DNA of 64,000 nt from NCBI RefSeq assembly GCF_025061645.1, contig NZ_JANYMP010000009.1, positions 60,793-124,792 of the forward strand, given 5' to 3'. The DNA is from Umezawaea endophytica. GTDB lineage: Bacteria; Actinomycetota; Actinomycetes; Mycobacteriales; Pseudonocardiaceae. The notes beneath the pieces are model-generated. The model was not told the DNA's origin, did not search any database, and was given only the letters and a program-made list of their open reading frames with translations. Of this stretch, positions 34,758-44,443 are shown in pieces; within the stretch, counting starts at the first letter, position 1, and every line of letters begins with the position of its first letter. The position numbers and the translations under genes are program-made.

Positions 34758-35678
34758 ATGTCGTTGCACGTGGTCGTCGGTGCCGGACCGGTCGGGTCCA
34801 CTGCCGCTTCGCTGCTCGCCGCGCGTGGTGAGCGGGTCCGGGTGGTCAGTCGCTCGGGCGGTGGGCCCGAGCACCCGAACATCGAACGGGTGGCCGCCGA
34901 CGCGGGGGACGTGGCGCGGCTCAGCACTCTGGCCGAGGGCACGGTCGCGCTCTACAACTGCGTCAACCCGGCCTACCACCGCTGGCTCACCGACTGGCCG
35001 CCGGTCGCGTCCGCGCTGCTCACCGCCGCTGAACGGTCCGGCGCGGTGCTCGTGATGACCGGCAGCCTCTACGGGTACGGCGAGGTGGACGGTCCGATCA
35101 CCGAGTCCACGCCGCTCGCCGCGACCCACCCGAAGCTGAAGCTGAAGGCGGACATGTGGCGCGACGCGCTCGCCGCCCACGACGCGGGTCGGATCCGGGC
35201 CGTCGAGGTCCGGGGCAGCGACTACGTGGAGGCCAACTCGATCTTCTCCGTCGCGCTCGGCAAGCCGCTGCTCGCCGGGAAGAGGGCGTGGTCGCCCGCC
35301 CCGCTGGACGTGCCCCATAGCTGGACGTCGATCAACGACGTCGCGACCCTCCTGACCACCGTCGCCACCGACGAGCGCGCGTGGGGCAGGGCGTGGCCCG
35401 TGCCCACCGAACCGCCGTTGACGGTGCGCCAACTCGCCACCCGGTTCACCGCCGTGGCGGGCGTCGGCGCGCCGAAGCTGGCCACGATCCCGACCCCGGT
35501 CCTGCGCGCGATCGGCCTGTTCTCGCCGATGGTGAAGGAGTTGCGCACCACGGAGTACCAGTTCTCCCGGCCGTTCGTGCTCGACTCCTCGGCGTCCACG
35601 GAGGCGTTCGGGCTCAAGCCGAGGCCGATCGACGACTCGCTGCGCGACGCGGCCCGGAACCTGGCGGGAGTTCGGTAA
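34758..35678 (+). CDS. NAD-dependent epimerase/dehydratase-like (extended SDR) protein
   Basis: 306 residues. HVVVGAGPVGSTAASLLAAR is the nucleotide-binding start, and ALYNCVNPAYHRWLTDWPPV and VLVMTGSLYGYGEVDGPITE follow. The Tyr of SLYGYG stands in the family position, but the usual YxxxK is not evident (KLKLKADMW follows later), so catalysis may be altered or it may be a sensor-like atypical SDR. GAGGAGG precedes the ATG. It is controlled by the divergent TetR. A short inverted repeat (GACTCC-TC-GGAGTC) follows the stop. Confidence 0.82.
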   Translation: MSLHVVVGAGPVGSTAASLLAARGERVRVVSRSGGGPEHPNIERVAADAGDVARLSTLAEGTVALYNCVNPAYHRWLTDWPPVASALLTAAERSGAVLVMTGSLYGYGEVDGPITESTPLAATHPKLKLKADMWRDALAAHDAGRIRAVEVRGSDYVEANSIFSVALGKPLLAGKRAWSPAPLDVPHSWTSINDVATLLTTVATDERAWGRAWPVPTEPPLTVRQLATRFTAVAGVGAPKLATIPTPVLRAIGLFSPMVKELRTTEYQFSRPFVLDSSASTEAFGLKPRPIDDSLRDAARNLAGVR

Positions 35679-35793
35679 GGACTCCTCGGAGTCGTCCGTC
35701 AGGTTGGTCTGGTGGGCGTGCTCTTGCCCGCGCTGTGGCGGCCGAACACGATGGATCCGTCGGGTTCGTCCGCCAGGCCGGGGAGTCGCCCTC

Positions 35794-37302
35794 ATGACCA
35801 CTGCACCCGTCGAGTCCGAACACCTCGACGTCCTGATCATCGGCGCCGGGATCTCCGGGATCGGTGCGGCCTACTACCTCCAGCGCGAACACCCGGACCG
35901 CGACTACGCGATCCTCGAGGCGCGCACGGCCACGGGCGGGACGTGGGACCTGTTCCGCTACCCCGGAATCCGGTCCGACTCCGACCTGCACACCTTCGGC
36001 TACGAGTTCAAGCCGTGGCGGGACGAGCAGGCCATCGCGGGTGCCGACAAGATCCTCGACTACCTGCGGGAAACGGCTGCGGAGCACGGCATCGACCAAC
36101 GGGTGCGCTTCCGGCACCGGGTGCTCGGGGTGGCGTGGTCGAGCGCGGACGCGAGGTGGACCGTGGAGGTCGAGCGCGCCGACGTCGGTGACGTGGTCGC
36201 GTTCACGGCGTCCTGGTTGTTCTTCGCCACGGGCTACTTCCGTTACGACCAGGGCTTTTCGCCGGTCCTCCCCGGCCGGGAGAACTTCGCCGGACCCGTG
36301 GTGCACCCGCAGCACTGGCCGGAGGACCTGGACTGGGCCGGGAAGCGCGTGGTCGTGGTCGGCAGCGGTGCCACCGCCGTCACCGTGGTCCCGGCCCTCG
36401 CCGCCACCGCCGCGCACGTCACGATGCTCCAGCGCACCCCGAGCTACATCCTCCCGGTGCCGTCGAAGGACGCCATCGGCAACAGGATGCGCGCGCTGCT
36501 CGGCGAGGAACGCGCCTACCGGGTCATCCGGCGCAAGAACATCGCCCAGCAGCGCGGGATCTGGTGGGTGTGCCAGAGGTTCCCCCGTTTCGCCCGCAGG
36601 CTGATCCGCCGGATCAACGCCAAGCAACTCCCCGCGGGCTATCCGGTCGACGAGCACTTCAACCCGCCGTACGACCCGTGGGACCAACGCCTGTGCCTGG
36701 CACCCGACGGCGACCTGTTCAAGGCGATCCGCGCGGGTGACGCGTCGGTGGTGACCGACCGGATCGCCGGGTTCACCGAATCGGCCGTGCTGCTGGACTC
36801 CGGCCGCGAGCTCGCGGCGGACGTGGTCGTCACGGCGACCGGGTTGACCGTGCGGCCGTTCGGCGGGATCGGCGTCACGGTCGACGACGTGCCGGTCGTG
36901 CTGGCGGACACGGTGGCGTACAAGGGGATGATGCTGTCCGGTGTGCCCAACCTGGCCTTCGCGGTCGGCTACACCGCGTCGTCGTGGACGCTCAAGGTCG
37001 GCCTCCTGTGCGAGCACTTCTGCCGCCTGCTGGCGCACATGGACGAGCGGGGGCACGACGTCTGCGTGCCTGCGGTGCCCGACGCGGCCATGCCGAAACG
37101 GCCGTTCCTCGACCTCGCCTCGGGTTACGTCCAGCGCGCGATCGACCAGTTGCCGCGCCAGGGCGACCGGACGCCCTGGCTGACGTCCAGGGACTACCAC
37201 GCAGACGTCAAGCTCCTGCGGCGAACTCCCGTCGAGGACGCGAACCTGAGGTTCTCCGCCCGTGCCGGTCGGCCGCAGGGGGTGCGCGGGGTCAGGCCGT
37301 GA
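35794..37302 (+). CDS. Flavin-containing Baeyer-Villiger-type monooxygenase
   Basis: FAD/NADPH monooxygenase of 502 residues. LIIGAGISGIGAAYYLQ binds FAD, VVVVGSGATAVTVVPALA binds NADPH, and the type I BVMO fingerprint FxGxxxHxxxWP is intact at F165-P176 (FAGPVVHPQHWP). GTWDLFRYPGIRSDSDL is the usual substrate-proximal loop. It inserts oxygen next to a ketone or N/S-oxidises. The ATG has only a modest ribosome site (GGGGAG, 9 bases before). The 115-base gap after the epimerase-like gene permits cotranscription. Its end overlaps the convergent MFS gene by 11 bases. Confidence 0.92.
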   Translation: MTTAPVESEHLDVLIIGAGISGIGAAYYLQREHPDRDYAILEARTATGGTWDLFRYPGIRSDSDLHTFGYEFKPWRDEQAIAGADKILDYLRETAAEHGIDQRVRFRHRVLGVAWSSADARWTVEVERADVGDVVAFTASWLFFATGYFRYDQGFSPVLPGRENFAGPVVHPQHWPEDLDWAGKRVVVVGSGATAVTVVPALAATAAHVTMLQRTPSYILPVPSKDAIGNRMRALLGEERAYRVIRRKNIAQQRGIWWVCQRFPRFARRLIRRINAKQLPAGYPVDEHFNPPYDPWDQRLCLAPDGDLFKAIRAGDASVVTDRIAGFTESAVLLDSGRELAADVVVTATGLTVRPFGGIGVTVDDVPVVLADTVAYKGMMLSGVPNLAFAVGYTASSWTLKVGLLCEHFCRLLAHMDERGHDVCVPAVPDAAMPKRPFLDLASGYVQRAIDQLPRQGDRTPWLTSRDYHADVKLLRRTPVEDANLRFSARAGRPQGVRGVRP

Positions 37303-38566
37303 CGGTGGCCTCGGCGCGGGGTTCGGCGGACGGGCGCTTGATCCTCGTGGAGAGGAGTGCCGCGCCGATGCTGAGGAAACCCGCCACGTACCAGGCCGGT
37401 GCGTAGTCGCCGAAGCTGTCGCGGGTGATGCCCGCGAGGGTGGCGGCGAAGGCGGCGCCGATCTGGTGCGAGGCGAAGACCCAGCCGAACACGATGCCCG
37501 TCGACAGGCCGAAGTGCTCGCGGCACAGCGCGACGGTCGGCGGCACCGTGGCGATGAAGTCCATGCCGTAGAAGACGACGAAGATGATCATGAAGCCGGT
37601 GATCGCCTCGCCGAACAGGGACGGCAGGACCAGGAGCGAGGCACCGCGCAGCGCGTAGTAGACCGCCAGCAGGATCCGCGAGTCGACGCGGTCGGTGAGC
37701 CAGCCGGACAGGATCGTGCCGATGAGGTCGAAGACGCCGATCAGGGCGAGCAGGCCGGCCGCGTGCACGGTGGGCATCCCGTGGTCGTGCGCCGCGGGGA
37801 TGAAGTGCGTGGCCACCAGGCCGTTGGTGGTGGCGCCGCAGATGGCGAAGCCGAGTGCGAGGAACCAGAACGGCTTGGTCCTGGCGGCGCTCTTGAGGCC
37901 GTCGACGGCGAGCCGCGCGGCGTTGCCGGTGACCGGGGGAGCGGGCACGACCTCGTCCGCGCCGTACGGCGGGATGCCGAGGTCGGCCGGGTGCTCGCGG
38001 AAGAACAGCCACACCAGCGGAACCGTGACCAGCGACGCCCCGGACACCAGGAGGGCGGCGGTCTTCCAGCCGCCGTCGGACTCGCTGATCGACGCCACCA
38101 GCGGCAGGAAGACCATGGAGCCGGTCGCGCCACCCGCGGAGAGGACGCCGGTCACGAGGCCTTGGCGCTTGACGAACCAGCGGGTGCCGATCGTGGCCAC
38201 GAAGCCGAGCGAGATCGAGCCCGCGCCCAAGCCGACCAGCACGCCCCACAGCATCACGAGCTGCCACGCCTGCGTCATGAAGATCGTCAGACCGCTGCCG
38301 AGCGCGATCAGCGCCATGGCGCAGGCCGTCACCCGGCGGACGCCGAAGCGCTCCATCAGCGCGGCGGCGAACGGCGCCGTGACGCCGTAGAGCGCGAGGT
38401 TGACCGACATCGCGAAGCCGATGGTCCCGGTCGACCAGCCGAACTCCCGCTGGAGGGGCTCCACCAGCGCGCCCGGCGTGGCCCGGAAGCCCGCCGCGCC
38501 CACGAGCGCGACGAAACCGATGCCCGCGATCATCCAGGGCCATAGCTGCTGCCTGTTGCGAATCAC
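37292..38566 (-). CDS. MFS transporter (OFA/monocarboxylate-type)
   Basis: About 424 residues with 12 predicted helices in two groups of six around a loop near residues 195-225. Helix 2-3 loop MERFGVRRVTACAMALIALG is the MFS motif A region, and WSTGTIGFAMSVNLALYGVT and LSAGGATGSMVFLPLVASI are typical of OFA-family carriers of oxalate, formate or monocarboxylates. I favour the GTG (VIRNRQQLWPW); ATGs further upstream are in frame but would run towards the divergent regulator. Substrate unknown. Confidence 0.85.
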   Translation of the reverse strand: MIRNRQQLWPWMIAGIGFVALVGAAGFRATPGALVEPLQREFGWSTGTIGFAMSVNLALYGVTAPFAAALMERFGVRRVTACAMALIALGSGLTIFMTQAWQLVMLWGVLVGLGAGSISLGFVATIGTRWFVKRQGLVTGVLSAGGATGSMVFLPLVASISESDGGWKTAALLVSGASLVTVPLVWLFFREHPADLGIPPYGADEVVPAPPVTGNAARLAVDGLKSAARTKPFWFLALGFAICGATTNGLVATHFIPAAHDHGMPTVHAAGLLALIGVFDLIGTILSGWLTDRVDSRILLAVYYALRGASLLVLPSLFGEAITGFMIIFVVFYGMDFIATVPPTVALCREHFGLSTGIVFGWVFASHQIGAAFAATLAGITRDSFGDYAPAWYVAGFLSIGAALLSTRIKRPSAEPRAEATVTA

Positions 38567-38636
38567 CGCGCAAGCGTGCTCCGCGGCTGCGGTTCGGGTA
38601 AGTGGCTCGAAGGCCATACTGTGCAAGGATCGGGCC

Positions 38637-39611
38637 ATGACCCGACCACACCTGATCGCCGTGCTCGCGTTGGACGGGGTGATCGCGTTCGACCTCGGCA
38701 CGCCGACGCAGATCTTCCAGGCGGCTCGCGACCAGCAGGAGCAGCGGCTCTACGAGGTGCGGGTCTGCACCCCCGGCGGTCAGCCGGTGCGCAGCGCCGC
38801 CGGGTTCACCCTCACCCCGGAGCACGGCTTGGAACTGGTGGCCGAGGCGGACACGGTGCTCGTGGCGGGAGTCCACTACGGCACGCGGGTGATGGTCGAC
38901 GGGACGCTGGACGAACCGGTGCGCGCGGCCCTGCTGGAGGCGGCGCGGCGGGGGACGCGGGTCATGTCGGTCTGCACGGGCGCGTTCGTGCTGGCCGCGA
39001 CGGGGCTGCTGGACGGCCGCCGGGCCACCACGCACTGGGCGCACGCGGACACCTTCCGACGGCTGTTCCCGAACGTCGACCTCGACCCGGACGTGCTGTT
39101 CGTCGACGATGGCGAGGTCCTCACGTCGGCGGGCGTCGGCGCGGGCGTCGACCTGTGCCTCCAGGTCGTGCGCGACGACCACGGCAGCGGTGTCGCGAAC
39201 ATGGCCGCACGGCGCTGCGTCGTGCCGCCGTGGCGGCCCGGCGGCCAGTCCCAGTACATCGTGCGCCCGATCCCCGAGGCGACCGACAACTCCACGGCCG
39301 CCGCCCGCGCGTGGGTGCTGGGACACCTGGACGAGCCCCTGGACCTGCGCGCGCTGGCCGGTCACGCGCGGATGAGCGTGCGCACGTTCACCCGGCGGTT
39401 CCGCGAGGAGACCGGCGTGAGCCCCGGCAAGTGGATCACCCAGCAGCGGGTCGAGCGGGCGAGGCACCTGCTGGAGACGAGCGACCTGTCGATCGACCAG
39501 GTGGCACGGCACTCGGGTTTCGGCACGGGTGCCGCGCTGCGGGCGCAGATGAGCGCGTCGCTGGGCGTGGCGCCGAGCGTCTACCGCACCACGTTCCGCT
39601 CGGCCGGGTAG
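38637..39611 (+). CDS. GlxA family AraC-type transcriptional regulator
   Basis: 324 residues. The N-terminal DJ-1/PfpI-like domain (VLALDGVIAFDLGTPTQIFQ, VMSVCTGAFVLAATGLLDG) carries the CTGAF nucleophile-elbow motif. It is followed by an AraC double HTH at about 225-324 (LRALAGHARMSVRTFTRRF, GVSPGKWITQQRVERARHLL). Such regulators sense small metabolites and activate transport or catabolic genes. The divergent MFS gene is the likely target. Confidence 0.92.
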   Translation: MTRPHLIAVLALDGVIAFDLGTPTQIFQAARDQQEQRLYEVRVCTPGGQPVRSAAGFTLTPEHGLELVAEADTVLVAGVHYGTRVMVDGTLDEPVRAALLEAARRGTRVMSVCTGAFVLAATGLLDGRRATTHWAHADTFRRLFPNVDLDPDVLFVDDGEVLTSAGVGAGVDLCLQVVRDDHGSGVANMAARRCVVPPWRPGGQSQYIVRPIPEATDNSTAAARAWVLGHLDEPLDLRALAGHARMSVRTFTRRFREETGVSPGKWITQQRVERARHLLETSDLSIDQVARHSGFGTGAALRAQMSASLGVAPSVYRTTFRSAG

Positions 39612-39690
39612 GCGGGCCGAAGATCGGCCGTTCGGGTACTGGTGGGTCGGCATGGGCCGGAGCGTGCTCCTGAGTGGTGATAATCGGCCG

Positions 39691-42324
39691 ATGCTCGATG
39701 ATGATTCGTCGCACGACGGGGTCAATCTCGTGCACGGCGATGTGCACGGGATCTTGGTGCAAGCGAAGTCGATCGCGGGCGGTTTGCACTTCCACGACCA
39801 CGGCGTCGTCACCGTTCCTCGACAACTCCCGCACGACATCGACGGGTTCACCGGACGCGGCGCCGATGTCGAGAGGTTGTGCTCGTTCATCGAGCAGGCG
39901 TTGACCGGTGAATCCAGGGCGATCGTCATCTCGACGGTCACCGGTCAGGGCGGCATCGGGAAGACCGCGCTCGCGATCCACGTCGCACACCTGGTTCAAG
40001 ACCGCTTTCCCGACGGCCAGCTCTACGTGAACCTGCGCGGTGTCGACCACGCGGACCAGGTGCGGGCACCGGAGGACGTGCTCGGCGAGTTCCTCCGGGC
40101 TCTGCACGTGGACGGTCAGTCGATCCCGTTGGGACTGGACGAGCGCGCGGCACTCTACCGCACCCGGATCGCGGGCAAACGAATGATCATTCTGCTCGAC
40201 AACGCGGCGAACGAGGCCCAGGTGCTACCGCTGCTTCCGGGTGCTCCCCACGCGGTCGCCGTGGTCACCAGCCGCTCGTCCCTGGCCGCTCTGGAGAGCA
40301 CCCGGAAGATACCGCTGGACTTCATGAGCGAATCGGAAGGCGTCGATCTGCTCGGCCAGCTCGTTGGCGCTGAACGAGTAGCCGCAGAGTTGCCGGAGGC
40401 CAGGTCGCTTGTCGAGTTGTGCGGCGGACTCCCGTTGGCGCTCAGGATCTGCGGAGCGCGCTTGGCGGCGAAACCGAGGTGGCCGCTGCGCCGTCTCGGC
40501 GATCTCCTCCGAGACGAGACACGACGACTTGGTGCGCTCGCGGTCGGGGACCTCGACGTGCGTGCGTGTTTCAGCCTCAGCTATCGGAACAGCATCGGCG
40601 ATCGGGAACAGCGCGCGTTCCGCCTTCTCGGGTTGATCGGCGCTGACGACTTCGCGGACTGGGTGGTCGCACCGCTCCTCGCGATCTCACCCGACGAATC
40701 CGAGGCGACCGTAGACCTCCTCGATGCGGCTCACTTGCTCGAAGTCGTGGCGGAAAGCACTGACGGACGGTTCCGCTACCGCTTCCATGATCTCGTGCGC
40801 GCGTATGCGAGAGATGTCTCGGCCGCGGAGGACACCTTCGAAGACCAGGCCTGTGCGGTCGAACGGTTGATCCGCGACTACGTCGAACTCACCGCGAACG
40901 CCCTGGAGGCTTACGAGCCCACCGACGCCACCGAGGTCGTTCGTCACCATGTCGGGGCAAGCGCGGATACCCACGCGCTTCAGGCGGTGCGGAGCGATCC
41001 GGCGAAGTGGTTCGCGGAGGAGGTCCTCAACCTCGTTGACGCGGTGGAGTTGGCCGCGCGGTTCGAGCTGTGGGAACAGACGTGGCGACTGTGCGAGGTG
41101 TTGATCCCGCTGCTCGAGATTTCGAGCCTGTGGGCGGAGTGGGAACGCGTGGTCGAGCCGGGCTTGGCCGCGGCGAGGTGTGCGGGCAACGGCAGGGCGG
41201 AAGCGATCATGTTGCGCCGCCGAGGTGACCTGAGGATGTACACGGGACGACGCCAGGCAGCCAAGGCGGATCTGCTCGAGAGTGTCGAGATCTTCCGGCA
41301 GGAGGGTGAGTTTGGGCTCTGCGCCGCGACGTTGCTCCGGCTTGGTGAGGCTCACCGTTTCCTGGGAGACAGGACCGGCGCTCTCCGGCACATGGTTGAG
41401 GCGAAGGGGCTCTACGTCGATCTGGGCGACGAGCTCGGCGAGGCGTACGCGTTGTCCACGATCGGAGGTGTCTACCGAACACAGGCCAGATGGGATGCCG
41501 CTGTCACAGCGTTCCTGGAAGCCTTGCCAGTGCTCCGTGCGCATGGGCATCGTAGGCAGACGGCGATCACCCTTGTCAGCCTCGGTGACGTCTACCACCT
41601 CAAATCGCGATGGGCCGACGCGATGGAGTGCTTCGGCGAGTGCGGCGAGATCTTCCGCGAACTCGGCGACACGATGTGGGACGCGAACACGGCCCGGCAC
41701 ATCGGTATCGTGCATTCGATCTGCGGACGCAGAGAACTCGCGCTGGAGCGTTTCCAAGTGGCGACGGCGGTGTTCGAGCACATCGGCGATGTCCGGAAGT
41801 TCGCGTTGACGCTTTGGAACATCGGCGAGTTGCACGCCGACGAAGGTCACCTCGACCAGGCCATGAAGGCTTTCGAAAGCGCGCTGCGGATGTTCACCGA
41901 ACTCCGCGACCGCTTCTGCGTGGCGCTCGTCGTGGACGCGATCGCGTGGGGCCAAGCTCGGCACGGTGACCTCGACGAAGCGAAGACCTGGATCGACCGG
42001 AGCGCGGCAGGTGCCGAAGAACTGCGGCAGCAGGTGTTCCTGGCAACCGCGCGCATGAGCCTTGCCCAGTACCACCTGCGCCGCGGGAGCCATGCGGACG
42101 CTTCTCGCACCGCGCAGGTCGGATTGGAAGCGTTCCAGGAGTTGGGGTCTCCGCGTTGGGAGGCGGTGGCGCTGGACATTCTCGCGCAGGCTTGTCAAGG
42201 CAGCGGCGACCTCGTAGGGGCGCGATCTCTCTGGCACGCGGCGGCGCGCATCTTTCAGGAGATCGACATGCCCCAGGCAAGCATGGTGGAGCGGCGCCTG
42301 CTCGAAGCGGAACGAAGCCAGTAG
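39691..42324 (+). CDS. STAND NTPase with NB-ARC domain and C-terminal TPRs (AfsR/SARP-like without DNA-binding domain)
   Basis: 877 residues from this ATG; an ATG at 39652 would add 13. The N-terminus has the short motif GDVHGILVQAKSIAGGLHFH seen before NB-ARC domains of many actinobacterial STAND proteins. Walker A is GQGGIGKTA (about 85), Walker B is RMIILLDNAA, VVTSRSSL and GGLPLALRICGARL (GLPL) follow, then a winged-helix region with RFHDLVRAYA. From about 480 to the end there are some nine TPR units (for example LSTIGGVYRTQARWDAAVTA, LWNIGELHADEGHLDQAMKA). There is no N-terminal winged-helix output domain, so it probably signals by protein contact. Target unknown. Confidence 0.88.
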   Translation: MLDDDSSHDGVNLVHGDVHGILVQAKSIAGGLHFHDHGVVTVPRQLPHDIDGFTGRGADVERLCSFIEQALTGESRAIVISTVTGQGGIGKTALAIHVAHLVQDRFPDGQLYVNLRGVDHADQVRAPEDVLGEFLRALHVDGQSIPLGLDERAALYRTRIAGKRMIILLDNAANEAQVLPLLPGAPHAVAVVTSRSSLAALESTRKIPLDFMSESEGVDLLGQLVGAERVAAELPEARSLVELCGGLPLALRICGARLAAKPRWPLRRLGDLLRDETRRLGALAVGDLDVRACFSLSYRNSIGDREQRAFRLLGLIGADDFADWVVAPLLAISPDESEATVDLLDAAHLLEVVAESTDGRFRYRFHDLVRAYARDVSAAEDTFEDQACAVERLIRDYVELTANALEAYEPTDATEVVRHHVGASADTHALQAVRSDPAKWFAEEVLNLVDAVELAARFELWEQTWRLCEVLIPLLEISSLWAEWERVVEPGLAAARCAGNGRAEAIMLRRRGDLRMYTGRRQAAKADLLESVEIFRQEGEFGLCAATLLRLGEAHRFLGDRTGALRHMVEAKGLYVDLGDELGEAYALSTIGGVYRTQARWDAAVTAFLEALPVLRAHGHRRQTAITLVSLGDVYHLKSRWADAMECFGECGEIFRELGDTMWDANTARHIGIVHSICGRRELALERFQVATAVFEHIGDVRKFALTLWNIGELHADEGHLDQAMKAFESALRMFTELRDRFCVALVVDAIAWGQARHGDLDEAKTWIDRSAAGAEELRQQVFLATARMSLAQYHLRRGSHADASRTAQVGLEAFQELGSPRWEAVALDILAQACQGSGDLVGARSLWHAAARIFQEIDMPQASMVERRLLEAERSQ

Positions 42325-42471
42325 GTACCCTGGCAATGCCTCGGCCGAGGAGGCGGTCATCAGCTCGTGACGGTGGGGGGCTTCCGCGTGTTCCCCTGCG
42401 GCCGCATCAGGCCCACTGTGGACAGCAGCGAGCTGAAGTACCCGTTGCCGCGCTCGGCCGGGTAGGCATCC

Positions 42472-43623
42472 CTAGCCCGCCGCGGCGGCGTGTGGGAGAT
42501 CGAGGTGGACGGTCAGGCCGCCGGTCGGGTTGGGGTGGAGGCGTAGTGCGCCGTCGTGGGCGAGTGCCACGCCGGAGACGATCGCCAGGCCCAGTCCGTG
42601 GCCCGATCCGCGGGTGAGGGCGCGGCCCGCTCCTCGGACGAACGGTTCGGTGAGCGATTCCAGGGCCGCGGGGGACACGGGTGGGCCGGTGTTGGTGACG
42701 GTGACGCGCGCCGATCCGTTGTGGGCGGAGAGCCGTACGTTCGCGTTGCCGCCGGACCTGTTGTGGCGCACGGCGTTGCGGGCGAGGTTTGAGATGGCCT
42801 GGCGGATCAGCACGGGGTCGCCCACGGCGGTCGTCGTGCCGGTCGGGGCGGACAGGTCGATGCCGCCGGACCTGGCCTCGGCCGAGAGTTCCCGCACGAC
42901 GGCGGCGGCGATCGGTGCGAGGTCGACCGGTCTGCGCGCGAGCGTTCCGCTGTCCACGTCCGCGAGGTCGAGGAGCGCGTTCACCGTCTCGATGCTCGCC
43001 TGGTTCACCTCCCGCACGCGTTCGGCCAGCGCGCGGAGTTCGCCCGCGTCCGCGTCCGGGTTGGCCAGGGTGACGTCGATCATCGTCTTCGTGGTGGCCA
43101 ACGGGGTGCGCAGCTCGTGCGACGCGTTCGCGGCGAAGCGGCGGTGCGTCGCGAACGCGCGTTGCAGGGACACCAGCATGCGGTCGAACGTGTCGGAGAG
43201 GTCGCGGATCTCGTCCCTCGGACCCTCCAGCCCCACCCGGTGGTCGAGGTCGCCGGTCGCGGCGCGGGTGGCGGCGGCGTTGATGACCGCGAGCGGTTTG
43301 ATGATCCGACCCGCGACGACCCAGCCGACGACCCCGCTGACGGCCGCGAGCAGCACCAGCCCGACCACCGAGATGACCAGCAGCACGTCCAGGAACTCGG
43401 TCGGGTTCGTGATCGCGATCCCGTCGGGTTTGACGGGGCTGGTCCTGCCCATCTGCGACGGGTCCAGCACCACCGGGTCCTTGGCGATCAGGTAGCTCGG
43501 CACGAAGCGCATGAAGAGGTAGACGACCAGGACGAAGACCGCGCCGCAGCCGGTGACCATGCCCGCGTAGCTCAACGTCAGCCGGACGCGGATCGGCAGC
43601 CTGCGGTCCCCCGAGCGGCGCAC
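42472..43623 (-). CDS. Sensor histidine kinase
   Basis: 383 residues. Two membrane helices (about 15-38 and 78-105) flank a short extracytoplasmic sensor of about 40 residues. HAMP follows (GRIIKPLAVINAAA), then the HisKA box FAANASHELRTPLATT with the phospho-His. HATPase_c has N-box NLARNAVRHNRSGG and G-box RGSGHGLGLAIV. The start GTG is one base past the stop of the response-regulator gene, so they are cotranscribed. Similar systems next to MacB-type exporters sense envelope-active peptides. Confidence 0.93.
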   Translation of the reverse strand: MRRSGDRRLPIRVRLTLSYAGMVTGCGAVFVLVVYLFMRFVPSYLIAKDPVVLDPSQMGRTSPVKPDGIAITNPTEFLDVLLVISVVGLVLLAAVSGVVGWVVAGRIIKPLAVINAAATRAATGDLDHRVGLEGPRDEIRDLSDTFDRMLVSLQRAFATHRRFAANASHELRTPLATTKTMIDVTLANPDADAGELRALAERVREVNQASIETVNALLDLADVDSGTLARRPVDLAPIAAAVVRELSAEARSGGIDLSAPTGTTTAVGDPVLIRQAISNLARNAVRHNRSGGNANVRLSAHNGSARVTVTNTGPPVSPAALESLTEPFVRGAGRALTRGSGHGLGLAIVSGVALAHDGALRLHPNPTGGLTVHLDLPHAAAAG

Positions 43624-43624
43624 G

Positions 43625-44284
43625 TCAGGCCCCGAACCGGTAGCCGGAACCGGGGACGGTCTGGATGACCCACGGTTCGCCCAAGCGCTTGCGGAGGTTC
43701 GAGATGGTGACCCGCGTCGTGTTGGTGAACGGGTCGGCGTTCGCGTCCCACGCCTTCTCCAGCAGCACCTCCGCGCTCAGCACCCCGCCCTCGGCGTTCA
43801 TGAGTACCTGGAGCACGGCGAACTCCTTCCTGCTCAGCCGGACCAGCCTGCCCTCGCGGTAGACCTCGCGGCGGAACGCGTCCAGCCTGACGCCGTTCGA
43901 CTCCAGCACGGGCGGTCGTGCGGGCTGCGTGCGGCGTTCGAGCGCGCGCAGCCTGGCGACGAGTTCCGGGAACTCGAACGGTTTCATCAGGTAGTCGTCG
44001 GCGCCGAGTTCGAAGCCGCCCACGCGGTCGCCGAGGGTGCGGGCGGCGGTGAGCATGAGCACGCGCACCAGCGGGTGGTCGGCGGCGATGATCTTGCAGA
44101 CCTCGTCGCCGTGCACACCGGGCAGGTCGCGGTCGAGCACGACGACGTCGTAGTCGTTGACGGCGATGGACTCCAGCGCCGTCGTGCCGTCGTGGACGAC
44201 GTCGGCGGCGATGGTCTCACGGCGGAGTCCGATGCGGATCGCGTCGGCGAGGTACGGCTCGTCTTCGACGATCAGGACGCGCAT
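43625..44284 (-). CDS. OmpR/PhoB family response regulator
   Basis: 219 residues. The receiver has the acidic pair EDEP near the N-terminus, the phospho-acceptor Asp in VVVLDRDLPG, Thr in LMLTAAR and Lys in DYLMKPFEF. The winged-helix output at about 125-219 has LSRKEFAVLQVLMNAEGGVL and TRVTISNLRKRLGEPWVIQT. ATG after AGAGGAG. Divergent from the lipoprotein/efflux operon that it probably controls. Confidence 0.94.
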   Translation of the reverse strand: MRVLIVEDEPYLADAIRIGLRRETIAADVVHDGTTALESIAVNDYDVVVLDRDLPGVHGDEVCKIIAADHPLVRVLMLTAARTLGDRVGGFELGADDYLMKPFEFPELVARLRALERRTQPARPPVLESNGVRLDAFRREVYREGRLVRLSRKEFAVLQVLMNAEGGVLSAEVLLEKAWDANADPFTNTTRVTISNLRKRLGEPWVIQTVPGSGYRFGA

Positions 44285-44301
44285 GCGGGTGCTCCTCTGC
44301 C

Positions 44302-44363
44302 TGTTCCGGGACGCCCCAGGCAACCACACCGCCTGTTCGGGATTCATAAACGATTTCCTGAAC
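44302..44363. promoter_or_regulatory. Repeats in the gap between response regulator and efflux operon
   Basis: TGTTCCGGGA (44302-44311) and TGTTCGGGA (44334-44342) are near-identical direct repeats 32 bp apart. GTTCGGGA also pairs with TCCTGAAC (44356-44363, one mismatch) as an inverted repeat around an AT-rich core. These are plausible binding sites for the response regulator. Confidence 0.35.
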
Positions 44364-44443
44364 GTCACGGGAACGGGCCGGTTGGTCGACTGCTCGGCGT
44401 CCGCGGCACTACCGCCGCGGTCCGACACCGAAGGAGCGTCCAC

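Noticed and set aside
35680..35693. Terminator after the epimerase-like gene (GACTCC-TC-GGAGTC)
   Set aside because: The two-base loop is too tight for the full stem and no T-run follows; kept only as an inverted repeat.
42367..42465. Short rightward frame (VTVGGFRVFPCGRIRPTVDS...) between the STAND gene and the kinase gene
   Set aside because: 33 codons without ribosome site or family match; more likely spacer sequence.
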